DNA of 64,000 bases from Costus lasius (Eukaryota > Streptophyta > Magnoliopsida > Zingiberales > Costaceae), in assembly GCA_027563935.2 (NCBI GenBank), contig CM050450.1, positions 30,801,439 through 30,865,438 on the forward strand, written 5' to 3'. The notes beneath the pieces are model-generated. The model worked only from the letters and a program-made list of their open reading frames with translations. It was not told the DNA's origin and searched no databases. Position numbers and translations under genes: made by a program. This document shows positions 11,951 through 22,288 of the stretch, piece after piece (position 1 is the stretch's first letter; the number at the start of each line of letters is the position of its first letter).

Positions 11951-12122
11951 ATGAAATTTGCGCGGTAGGAACCGTGCCAGGATTCGGGGTCCCTAGGCCT
12001 GATGTGTTATGGTCGGCCTAAGGCTAACTAAGGAGCCCAAGGAGTCGAGAGCCGAGGGCTAAAGGCTGGGCATGGGGGCTACGGTCCAAGGAGCCAAGGG
12101 AGCTGAGGGTTGGGCCATAACA

Positions 12123-13345
12123 TCAGTAAATACGATGATGTAGTTGTACCCTCCTCTAGCTTGTTTACTGAATGGCCCACACACATCACTGTGTATAAGA
12201 TCCAATAAACCTCTTGCCCTCTCACCAGTCTTGGTGAAGGGCGCTTTTGTCATCTTCCCTAATAAACAAGGCTCACAAGTATCAAACTCCTCCAAGGAGC
12301 TTGAATCTAACAACTCATTTGCATGGAGTTGTTGAGTGTGATTCTTATTTATATGGGCTAATCGACAATGCCATAGGAAAGCACCAACTGAACAACTCAG
12401 TTTGATCCTCTTACTATTTATGTTACAAATAGAGCTATCCATGTCCAAGATATACAAACCATTACATAAAGTACCCTTCCCACAAAACATATTTGTAAAT
12501 GAAAAAGAACAAGAGTTCTCTTTTATTTCAAATTTAAATCCTTTCTTTGCCAAGCAAGGAATGGATACAATGTTTTTAGTAAGTGAATATACATAATAGC
12601 AATGATCTAGCCCTAACTGAAATCTAGAAGGCAGGGAGAGAGTCAAAACTCCTACAGAAATAGCAGCAACTTGTGGCCCGTTTCCAACCCATAGGTCAAT
12701 CTCTCCAGGCTACACCGATCTACTTTTCTTGAGCCCCTGCATATTTGTACAAATATGAGTTCCGAATGCAATATCCAATACTCATGACATAGAAGTAGAA
12801 AGGTTAACTTCGGTAATATAAATACCTGAGCTGGAAGACAAGGCCTTGCCTTTCTTCTTCTGATTCTGAAGTCGCACTATGTCCTTTATCATGTGAGGTG
12901 GTCCTCCACATAAATGGCACCTTTTATTCTTGACCCTTTCCATCTTTATCTTCAATGTCTTAGTTAAGCCTTTTGGCTCAACACATTGAATGTTTACTTT
13001 AGGAGGGTTGAGCCTAACCATCTCATCAAAGAGCTACTTTAGATTAGAGATAATCTCAGAGGCACTCTTCGATTCATATTGCTCTCGATATTCAGGTGAT
13101 ATGTTGGTTAGCATCAAATTAGCAATCTCCAAAGTATCAGCCTGATGCTTATCATAAGCATCCTTCTCAGCCGCTAAGGCCAAGCATGGAAGTGGCTCAG
13201 GAATAGGCTACCTGAGGACATAGATCTTCCTCTCGAGCTTGAGGACAATCCTCAAGTTCATATACCAATATAGTAAGTTGGATCCAACCAACTTGTCTAT
13301 CTCCAGGACAGATCGCAGTGACCATCTACTATTGTTCATTGCCAT
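12123..13345 (-). pseudogene. Gag, protease and integrase N-terminal part of element B, broken
   Basis: The frame starts at the ATG at 13345 (MAMNNS), at the same place relative to the leader as gag of C. In-frame stops occur early in gag, and a large internal deletion removes most of the region between the first gag block and the zinc knuckle. The knuckle at about 12890-12930 has lost its last Cys (C-x2-C-x4-H-x4-Ile). The protease site reads DIAF instead of DTAC and follows a stop at the preceding Trp position. The integrase zinc-binding region (12059-12646 open stretch) keeps both His and both Cys (CEPCLLGK). The frame continues into the insertion point of F at 12123, the rest of integrase being left of 9587. 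Confidence 0.9.
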
Positions 13346-14990
13346 TATTCTACAACAACCAAGAAAAGCATATTAGTACTACTGTAAATCATTTAAACTA
13401 GACTTGCTTTAAATGATTATGGCTCCCACTATTTTGATTGAATTAACAACCCTCTAAGTCAATCGGGAAATCCGAGATTTCCTAGTGAGATGAGATCCTT
13501 ATTCCACATGAGGCTTTGCGTTCCACGAGGTTGGGGTGAGATGCACAAAGTGACTCATGCTTCTTAAGGTGGGCATGCCGGCCGATTGCACTTGGCAACT
13601 CCATTTATTGAGACAGTCTAGGCATTTTATGTCCAGCGAGGGCTGGATACAGCATGAAACCCTAACCTCTCAACAATGCATCTAGAGTTCCATCATGTGC
13701 CCAGTACATGTGAAAATCTAGTCAAGTCCGTTCCTAACCGTTATGCCCTCGGCCAACGAGTTTGCTTGCCAAGGCACATCTAAGTTAAAACTGGACTGGG
13801 GAAACCATTGTCACTACACACCTTATAAGGATAAGTGGGTGTGTCCCACGAGGGTGGGAAATAGTGCACAACATCACTGATCGATAGTTTGATGAGGGCT
13901 ACGAGTTAGAAGGCTACTAGACTTAATATTATCTTTTGTTTAACAATATAAACATTCAATTTTATAGTAATAAAAGAAAGATAAAACATCATAGGCATGA
14001 TTTTGCGGATATGGAAAGCAGTAAAGGATGATGTGATCATAGTCTATTCAAGACATTGAACCAACACATGCCAAAGGGGGTTCAACTCTTGACCTAGGAG
14101 ACAAGCCTCAACAAGACCTAACCTAACCGCTCCCTAGACTTGATCTTCAAGGTCCGCTCCAAGGTCCTCCTCACCATGATTTAGCTCTCAAACCCTAGAG
14201 GTACCCCTAGGGTTCGGCCAATGCCATGATGCCTGCTCCAAAAAGATGCGCCACCACACAATAGCCATGAGGCTCGGCCAAGCACTACTTGCACAACTAG
14301 TGTGGATGCGCCACTGGGCATGAAGCATGTTGCACCACCTAGCAAGGTGCACAAGCTTCATGTATGCATGCACCAAGGTACTCCAAGCAATGATGCGCCC
14401 CTTAATTTTCTTCTTAAATTTACAAAAATAAAAGAAAAGGAAAAGGAGGCATGCAGGCTACATAAGAATATATCACAACCATGTTAGTGGCTTGATATAT
14501 GATCACAACATCATGTACAAATAAGGCACTAACTCATGCAATTCTATATGCTCATGAAAAACTCAAAATCTAAAATTTTAGTTTTTCATTAAAACATGTC
14601 TCTCTTCCTTCACCTCTTATCACAAATCTTTAGTTTTTTGTTTCTCTCAGGAGTCTACAAGAGGCATACCCGTTGCCCTCCTTGCAATCCCTAAATTGCT
14701 GAGATTAGGGCAATCACCTAGTCCATGCCCCGCATAATCTCAACAAGTCTCTCATGATGGGTCTATCCCACCATGTGAGGAGAAATTATCTCTTCCACAT
14801 ATGGGTCTATCCCAGTCATGTGAAGAGAGCGAAGATCCACAAGAAGTTGAATAGAAGTAAGGAACAAAAGACTTACTATTTTTCTACTTAAGAAAAACAT
14901 GCACCATGTACATGCAATTTTTGAAAATTTACACTACATGACATGTGAGCATAGAAAAGCATAGAAAACATCATTCGAGGCTTGCAAGTC
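13346..14990 (-). other. Leader of element B with the shared hairpin module
   Basis: About 1.65 kb between the primer site and gag, with no gene. H1 at about 13520-13536 is decayed. H2 at about 13624-13659 keeps TCCAGC/GCTGGA with a GAGG loop (plus sense). H3 at 13844-13859 keeps TCCCAC/GTGGGA with the same loop. Order and spacing match element C. Confidence 0.7.
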
Positions 14991-15002
14991 GCTTTGATAC
15001 CA
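14991..15002 (-). other. Primer-binding site of element B
   Basis: The minus strand reads TGGTATCAAAGC, one mismatch from the initiator tRNA-Met complement seen in A and N, one base inside the 5' LTR. Confidence 0.85.
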
Positions 15003-15003
15003 C

Positions 15004-16915
15004 TGTTGGGAATCCTCGAGGATATTTTAAAATTTTACATACATTATAAAGATCACAATGGAAGCATATCCCTGAAATAGGCCGGTCCCAAAAACCCAAT
15101 GGATCTTGTTCTTGCGACGAAGTCGACACGATGAGAGGAGAAAGTACCTATGAGCAACATAGAGCGATGCCGATGTAGGCACCCAAGCGTACGCCCTCTG
15201 TAGTCTTACATACACGGATGCCTCAAGTCCTCTTCTTCCATGCCTGTGCTAGCCTCGGGAAGAAGATCCAAGCCATTGATATCCTTCTTCTATGCTTGCA
15301 CCACCTTCAATGGAACATGCGCCAAGGAGTAGATGGAGAGGTAGGAGAAGAGAAGCTGCCAAGCATCCACAATCCTTGCGTCAAGAAGAGGAAAGGAAAG
15401 AAGACTTGCGGCTAGGTTGGAGGAAGAGATGCGCCACCTATCTTTGCTCTCACCATTTTGTTCACACCAACAATAATCATATGGCTCTCGCATATACTAA
15501 TGTATATATGGAGCAAGGAGCGGCAACACAAGGGGATAGGTGCAACACTCATGAATAGATGCGGCTAGGGTTAGTGGGAAGGCAATTAGGGTTTGGGTTT
15601 AAGGTAAGTCTCCAAGACTTTTCCATAAACTCTTCACAATCATGCATATGCGCTTGACACTTTCCATACAAGCCAATGAAGCCATATGCTCCCCAACCTT
15701 TGCCATAGAAGCTAGGTTTCCATCCAAGGATGAAGGGCTAGGCGCCACTGGGGTTTGGTTTTCTCCTCATTATACCCTTATGCCCTCTTATGTCTTCATG
15801 ACAACTTATCATTGGGCCTCATTGGGTAATGAGCTAGCCCAAACTTCATTGCATAGGTTGATTAAGCCATTGGATCCAATCCAATGCAACCCTGACACAA
15901 ATGTGACCAACCATGGTCAAATTCGGGCCAACCTACCAAAAATGAAGTTTTACTCCAATAAGTCTCTTTCATCTCATTAGGCCCATTAGCGCTGATGAAA
16001 TCTCCCAAATAGATCTGAGCTATCTAATAACTCGATCATAAGGCTTTCCAATAAATACAAGAACTCGAGTATCAAGGTGTGCGACCTAGTAGATTCCTCT
16101 AACGTTGGCAGTGATGACCTAAGGTCATCACAAACAGTGCATGGCACCTAGCAGTGCATCACTGCTTCCCAAGTCATCGGAATGGATATCGACATCAATA
16201 TCCCATCTTCGCAACTAGGTATTGATGCATTATAGTCTCTTTGCCAAACTGATATCCGATTGGACAAGTGTGTCACCACTTGTTTTTACCCAATCTCATG
16301 GTCATGACTAAATCAGGTTCTTACCTGGGTATGGCCATACACTTTCAGTGATAGAACCATAGGGGGGCCCCATGGATATCAAGCTTCCCTCAGGAAGGGG
16401 CAAATCCTTTGTCTGTACATTAGCCTTCTCATATGGGTCATGACAAACTCAATGACAACCGTTATGACCTCCCAACTACGGTGAGGTGTTAGGTTGTATC
16501 AAAGGATGTCCCTAACCATATAGAAGAGTCAATGACCTCAAGTCAAGGGATCAATCCATCTCCTGTCAATTGTGAGGATAACTCATGACACTAAGTCAAT
16601 ACCTCACAGCGGGTCGGTCCAGTATATCTACAACTAAAATACCCATATGTCTGCGTTAGCACCTCATGCCTATCCATCCCATATACCAGTCTCACATGTA
16701 CCAGAGCTGTCCCATATCCACTCAGGTACATCAAATGGGGACTATAGTTTGAGCACAAATCTAGTCTGTCTCTAGGGATATTATCATGTAGGAACATAGT
16801 CGCAGATGTAAACTAAGCATGATAATGACAATGCCATAATGATATGTAAGAAATATCAATGCCAAGTCATACAAAGTAAAGACCAAAACAAGGTCTTAGG
16901 ACAGAAACACCAACA
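15004..16915 (-). repeat. 5' LTR of element B (1912 bp)
   Basis: Plus-strand ends are TGTTGGGAATCC and AGAAACACCAACA. It pairs with 5276-7177; the right-hand AATTA duplication follows at 16916. Confidence 0.92.
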
Positions 16916-16986
16916 AATTATATGCAGTAGACAGATCGGCAGAGCTAGACAATAGTTAGCTCCAACAATCCTCTGATATCAAAATC
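16916..16986 (-). other. Leader and primer-site remnant of a gypsy element
   Basis: Short stretch between element B and the next LTR. The minus strand at 16970-16984 reads TTTTGATATCAGAGG, similar to a tRNA-Met primer site and placed just inside the LTR at 16987. Element B was inserted into this leader; its other side is the spacer left of 5276. Confidence 0.5.
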
Positions 16987-18475
16987 TGACGCTACGGAAC
17001 TTTGGGAGGGTTGGTCCTTAATTCAGTACTCTAGGGGTGGTGGAACAATGATAAGGAAAGCAGTGAGTGGGTCTTGAGGTGAGGGCAGAAGAAAGCACGT
17101 CGGAGGGAAACCCAGGGAAAGCCGATGAAAATATCATATCAAGATGCGTATTTGAGCAATACCGACGGATCGAGGAAAACGTCATGAACTACATATGAAA
17201 ATACTCACCTCACTTGTAGAGCCAATTTTCTACGCAAGCACGCATACGAAGTCTCCTTCACGATGCTGTGGAAAGTCAGTTCCTGCTCGTCTGTCAGAGT
17301 AAAGGGGAAAGCGATGCACACACACAAGTTAGAAAAGAAAGGTGGCGGGGGTGAGTTGGTGTCACCCCGGCTCTTTTGATTGAACTTCAAATGTAGGGAA
17401 AGTACAAACGAGGGGTTACAAGAGTGGTCAGATCTTGCTAGGCGCGACTACATCCTCACTCGTAGCTCCCTTGGAGTTAAGGCCCAGATTTATGTAGATA
17501 AAGGTTTGTTATCCTTTTTTTCGTTGACTCAGATAGTATAGCATCTTGTACATATCAAAGATTTGCAAGTTGATTATTGACATATCAGTTTTGTACTTTG
17601 TATACCAGTCAAGTATGTTTCTAGCATGTTATTGTTATCAAAATCCATGTTTGCAAACAGTATATCTGCATAACCAGTTTTCAAGTATCCATGTGTGTGG
17701 ACAGTTTCAGTTATCAAGTATCCACGAGACTGGACAGTTGCATATTATTGAGCACATACCCAGTAGTATCCATGTTGTGGACAGATCGGGGTCCCAAGTT
17801 AGCATGCATCAGGATTCGTGACGCATGGTAGCGTGTGTGTTCACCATGTAAGGTGTGATACATCTTATCATGCGTATTCGGGGTGACGACCACACAAGCT
17901 AGTAGGTATTGCTCATAGTTGATTTATGCATGGTATCAGTTTTCATATTTGACACAGATAACCCAGTTGCACCAATTTATCTAATTGCTCATAGTTATGA
18001 TGTGATAATTAACCCAGTTGATTCAGTTTATCCAGTTGCAATATAGTTTTCAGTTTATAGCTTCTAGTTTTCAGTTTCCAGTTGCAGTTCCAGCTTTCAG
18101 TTGTTACAGTTTTATTGTTCATGCTTCTTGCTAGTTTTCCCTCCTTTGAATTTAAGGGACTACCCTTTCTTCTGGGGAGAGTCTTACTCAACAATATTTT
18201 GCTGAGTCTGGTTGATATTGCAGGTACTAGTCTGGTCTAAGGAAATCAAGGCTTGGATTTAAAGTATTGCTTGAGGACTTATTCTTGAAGATTGTGATTC
18301 TTGTACTAAATAGTTGTTAGCTGAGATCTGAGTGTTGTAAAAAAGTGTACTCTGATGTAAAGAGATTTTGTAAAAAGTTTTTGTAGCAGTCAATCTTATG
18401 TTGTTGTTCCTAGATGTTAAAGTTATAATAGATTGCTTTAGTTATATTCTAGTCTTGGTGTACTAGGGTGTAACA
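16987..18475 (-). repeat. LTR of a Ty3-gypsy element, minus orientation (about 1489 bp)
   Basis: In the minus sense it starts TGTTACACCCTAGTACACC, a common start of plant gypsy LTRs, and ends GTAGCGTCA beside the primer-site remnant. No ORF of interest is present. A stretch near its 3' end (17011-17033, GGTTGGTCCTTAATTCAGTA and on) also occurs in the LTR of G0 at 19493. Confidence 0.6.
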
Positions 18476-19475
18476 TCTAAGGCTACCAACATGATAATCC
18501 ATGAACACGTCTAAGATGTCAGCATAATAATCAGTATACATATCGATGGATGACAACATTATAATTAGTAATCATATCTAAATATGTCAACATGTATAAA
18601 TTGTATACACCAAAGTTGCTAGATTGATAAACTGTAAATACATATAATATAAACTGGAATAAGGAATATACAAATCTATAGAAGCAATCTTGAGGTCTCG
18701 CCTTATTGAGAGCCAATATTTTTTTTAACATGAAGTTCAACAAGTGAGTCGAATTAGATGAACTGATCAATCTACATGGTTTATTTACATATAAACAAAA
18801 TCGACTTGATGTCTAACAGGTAGAATAATGCTAACACAGGATAGATCTATTTTGAAACTTTCTGAACCGGTCTCCATTTGATTGAACTTATCCAAACTTT
18901 TGGAATGGCCAAAATTGTGCTAAACTATCTAGATTTAGCTAAACAAATTCATATTTCACATAAACTAAGTCTTAATCCAGCAATTGCTCTTAAACTTAGA
19001 GACATCTAAGGACAAACTTGACACTATTGAATAGCACTTACATTGAAAAGGTTTACCCACGCTTAAGAGGTTTGAAATAACGAAAGTGATGACAAAGCTC
19101 GAGCAACGAAATTTCGTAAGCCTTCTAATGAGCATCTGAACTAGCCCTGGTTTGACCAAAATCTATTTAAACTAGTCCAAATACAACTTCTAGGTCGAAT
19201 GTAAAATTGAATCAACCATGTTATTGAACTTGTTCAAATCAGATTTCAACTCAAAAGCAAAATCTAGCTTGGTTTATTTCTAATAAACTATGCCAAACTT
19301 GTTTTAATTCTATTTGATCGTATTTGGAATAAATCATCCAACATATTGTGCTAGTTTAGCCCTAATTTCACTCATCCAAGATAGAACCCTTTAATCATAA
19401 TTGGAATGTGCCACATTTGGTTTAATATTATCTTGCTCAACCACCTACCATGCCACCCAAATGTCATCGCGCATG
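18476..19475. repeat. Dispersed repeat R1, copy 1
   Basis: About 1 kb of AT-rich sequence without a gene, clearly related to 45712-46515. It opens with short imperfect repeats of the type TAAGGCTACCAACATGATAA and later has CTAGATTTAGC and TGTGCCAAACT-like segments. G0 appears to have inserted at its right end. The repeat class is not recognised. Confidence 0.75.
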
Positions 19476-19857
19476 TGATGCAGCTACTAGGTGAGTTGGT
19501 CCTTATTTCCGTACTCTAGGGTTATGCAACTATGCCCGAAAAATTGCAAGAAGGTCTGGAGATGAGGGAAGTGAAAACGTGGGGAAAATAGCAGTGAGAA
19601 ACACGAGAAAACAGCGTTGAATTCGTTTCAGGGCAACACAAATGCGGAAGAAACTACGACACCCAGTTCTATGAAATTCACTCTTTAACCTCTTTAGCAA
19701 GCAACCTTATGCACAGCACGGTAATGGGCAGTGATCTTAGCAGCAATTCGGCTCTCGTGACTATGAACCTGCGAACTCACCAATGAGAGGAAGACACTTC
19801 ACGCCTCCAACGTACGGATGCTCGTGGTTGAATGGGATAAGAACACAACGAAAATAG
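19476..19857 (-). repeat. LTR of gypsy element G0, 3'-terminal part (left of element C)
   Basis: The plus strand begins TGATGCAGCTACTAGG. Read together with 29386-30829 after removing element C and one TSD copy, it forms an LTR of about 1826 bp with matching inverted ends TGATGCA / TGCATCA. No gene. Confidence 0.65.
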
Positions 19858-21814
19858 TGTTGGGAAACCCCGGGGACATTTTACAATTTTTCAGAGTTAT
19901 GGACATACATTTTTCGCAGCGGAAGAATGTCCTCGAAATAGGCCAGTCCCAAAAACCCAGTGAAGATCGCATGCAAGGGAGTTGACACGATGAGTTAGGA
20001 AATACCTTAAGAGCAATGTAGAGCGATGTCGATGAAGGCGCCCAAGTGTTCGCCCTCTGCAGTCTCGCACACACGGATCTCTTGAGTTCTCTTCTTCCAC
20101 GCCCGGTGCTAGCCTCGGGAAGAAGATCCAAGCCTTAGGGAGAAACTCTACTTCACTTGCGCCACCAAGAGGGATGATGCGCCAAGAGAAGAAGGAAGAC
20201 TATCCAAAAACGCCAAGCACTAATGTTCCTTGCGCCAAGAGGAAAGGAGGAAGTGGCTTGCGGTTATGGAAGAAGGAAGATGCGCCCTTGCTCCAAGCAC
20301 TCGCCCCTCTCCTTGTGTTCACGCCTTCAAGGATTAATTACACACAAGAGGGGGCGACTAGGGTCATATTTATAGGGCAAGAGGCGGTTAGGGTAATGGC
20401 TAGGATCATGACAAGTGTAGGGCTAGGATGAGGAGGTTTGAGATAAGGAAAGTCTCCAAGACATTTCCATAATTCTCATTCAACCTTACCTTTTATTCCC
20501 ACGCCTTTCCTTGTCCGCCAAGGCCTTGCCTTGCGCCTCAAGCAATGCCATAGAGGCATGCATTCCATCCTAGGGAGAGAGGGGGAGGCGCCCTTTACTT
20601 CCATAATGAAGCAAAGGCGCCAACATGACCCCATTATGCCCCTAGGCGCCTAATGGTTCATATGTCTCCCCATTATACCCTTTTAGCCTTTCATCTCTTC
20701 ATGAGAACTTGTTATTGGGCCTCATTGGATAATGAGCTAGCGCAAACATCATTGCATAGGTTGATTAAGCACTTGGATCCAATCCAATGCAACCCTAATC
20801 CAAATGTGACCAACCATGGTCAAATACGGGTCAACCTGCCAAAAATGAAGTTTGGCTCCAATAACATTCTTCCATCTCATCAGGCCCATTGGCGCTGATG
20901 AAATCTCCCAATTAGATCCGAGTTATCCAATAACTCGATCATAAGGCTTCCCGATCAATACGAGAACTCAAGTATCAAGGTGTGCGACCCTGTAGGTTCC
21001 TGTGATGCTGGCAGTGCTGACCAAAGGTTATCACAAGCAGTGAGTGGCACCTAGCAGTGCATCGCTGCTACCCAGGTCGTTGGAATGGATATCGACATCG
21101 ACATCCCCATCATCGCAACTAGGTACAGATGCATTACAGTCTCTTTGCCGTACTGATATCCGATTGGACAAGTGTGTCACCACTTGTTTTCATCCAATCA
21201 CATGGCTATGACTAAAACAGGTTCTTACCTGGGTATGGCCATACACTCTCAGTCATAGAACCATAAAGGAGCTCCATGGATATCATACTTCCTTAGGGAA
21301 GGGGCAAATCCTATGTCTGTCCATTGATCTTCTCATATAGGTCGTGACATGCTCAATAACAACCGTTATGACCTCCCAGCTACGGCAAGGTGTTAGGTTG
21401 TATCAAAGCAAGTCCCTAACCATATGGAATGATTAATGACCTCAAGTCAAGGGATCAATGCATCTCCTGTCACTTATGAGGATAACTCATGACACCAAGT
21501 CATAGCCTCATAGCAGGTCTATCCAGTATATCCCCAATGATATACCCATGTGTCTGCGTTAGCACCACGTGCCTAACCAGCCCACATACCAGTCTCACAA
21601 GTACCATAGCTGTCCCATATCCACTAAGGTACATCGACTGGGGATTATAATTCGAGCACAGATCCAATCTGTCTCTAGGGACATTATCATGTAAGTACAC
21701 AATCGCAGGTGTAGTCAAACAATGATAACGACAATGCCAGAATGATATATAAATATCAGTGTCAAGCAGTACATAAGTTGACCAAAACTAGGTCCTAGGG
21801 CATATACACCAACA
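19858..21814 (-). repeat. 3' LTR of element C (1957 bp)
   Basis: Plus-strand ends are TGTTGGGAAACCCC and GCATATACACCAACA. The polypurine tract follows at 21815. Same length as the 5' LTR. Confidence 0.96.
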
Positions 21815-21827
21815 ATCTCCCACTTGC
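21815..21827 (-). other. Polypurine tract of element C
   Basis: The minus strand reads CAAGTGGGAGAT directly next to the 3' LTR, as in element B. Confidence 0.87.
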
Positions 21828-21835
21828 ACTAAGAC

Positions 21836-22288
21836 CTAGAAGTTGAGGAATCTCAACCCCATATCTCTAGCGTGACCATCATGCTTCTGTTGCGCCAAAG
21901 CCTTGGTCAATGGGTCTGCCAGATTGTTCTCTGTGTCTACTCTGCTAATCTTGACATCACCTCTGTCAATGATCTCTCTGATCAGGTGAAATCTTCTGAG
22001 TATGTGTTTGGATCTTTGATGAGACCGTGGTTCCTTGGCTTGTGCAATTGCTCCATTGTTGTCATAGTAGAGTTCAATGGGATCCATTGCACTAGGTACC
22101 ACTTGAAGATCACATAAGAACTTCCTTATCCAAAAAGCTTCCTTGGCTGCCTCAGAAACAGCCACATACTCAGCTTCGGTTGTAGAATCTACTATGGTGG
22201 ATTGCTTGAAGCTCTTCCAACATACAGCGCCTCCATTTATCTTGAACACATAGCCGGCCTGCGATCTAAAGTCGTCAGGGTCAGACTA
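21836..22288 (-). pseudogene. C-terminal RNase H of element C, after a nonsense codon
   Basis: Copia RNase H tail, ending with the conserved LADPLTKALAQQ block. It is in the same frame as the large ORF to the right but cut off by a TAG at 22286-22288. Element B has CAG (Gln) at that position, so one C-to-T change on the coding strand made the stop. The rest of the domain reads openly for 137 residues (21836-22249), with DSTTEAEYVA typical of copia RNase H. Confidence 0.92.

Larger units (their letters stand above)
9587..12122. mobile_element. Foldback element F with three inverted arms, split by solo LTR S1
   Basis: Its own sequence is 9587-9592 plus 11550-12122, about 578 bp. The ends are TGTTATGGCCC and GGGCCATAACA, and TCAGT flanks both sides (9582-9586, 12123-12127); the undisturbed site is visible in element C. 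Inside, arm P1 (about 11569-11696) is the inverse of P2 (11717-11850), and P2 is the inverse of P3 (about 11985-12122). P1 and P2 meet at the palindrome AAAAGGTACCTTTT. A second inverted pair, built on GCACGGTTCCTACCG, encloses a tRNA-like core between P2 and P3. There is no ORF. TG...CA ends with a 5-bp duplication suggest LTR-type integration and not a cut-and-paste transposase; this is inference. Confidence 0.85.
5276..16915 (-). mobile_element. Ty1-copia element B, degraded, carrying nested insertions
   Basis: Complete outline on the minus strand: 3' LTR 5276-7177, polypurine tract, pol, gag, leader, tRNA-Met primer site, 5' LTR 15004-16915. AATTA flanks it on both sides (5271-5275 and 16916-16920). 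The two LTRs differ at roughly one base in ten over their first 90 bases, so B is old. The foldback element F with solo LTR S1 inside it sits in the integrase gene. The coding region is full of stops and has lost part of gag. Confidence 0.93.

Noticed and set aside
20174..20431. Plus-strand frame repeated at 27740-27997
   Set aside because: Part of the two LTRs of element C; the copies exist because the LTRs do.
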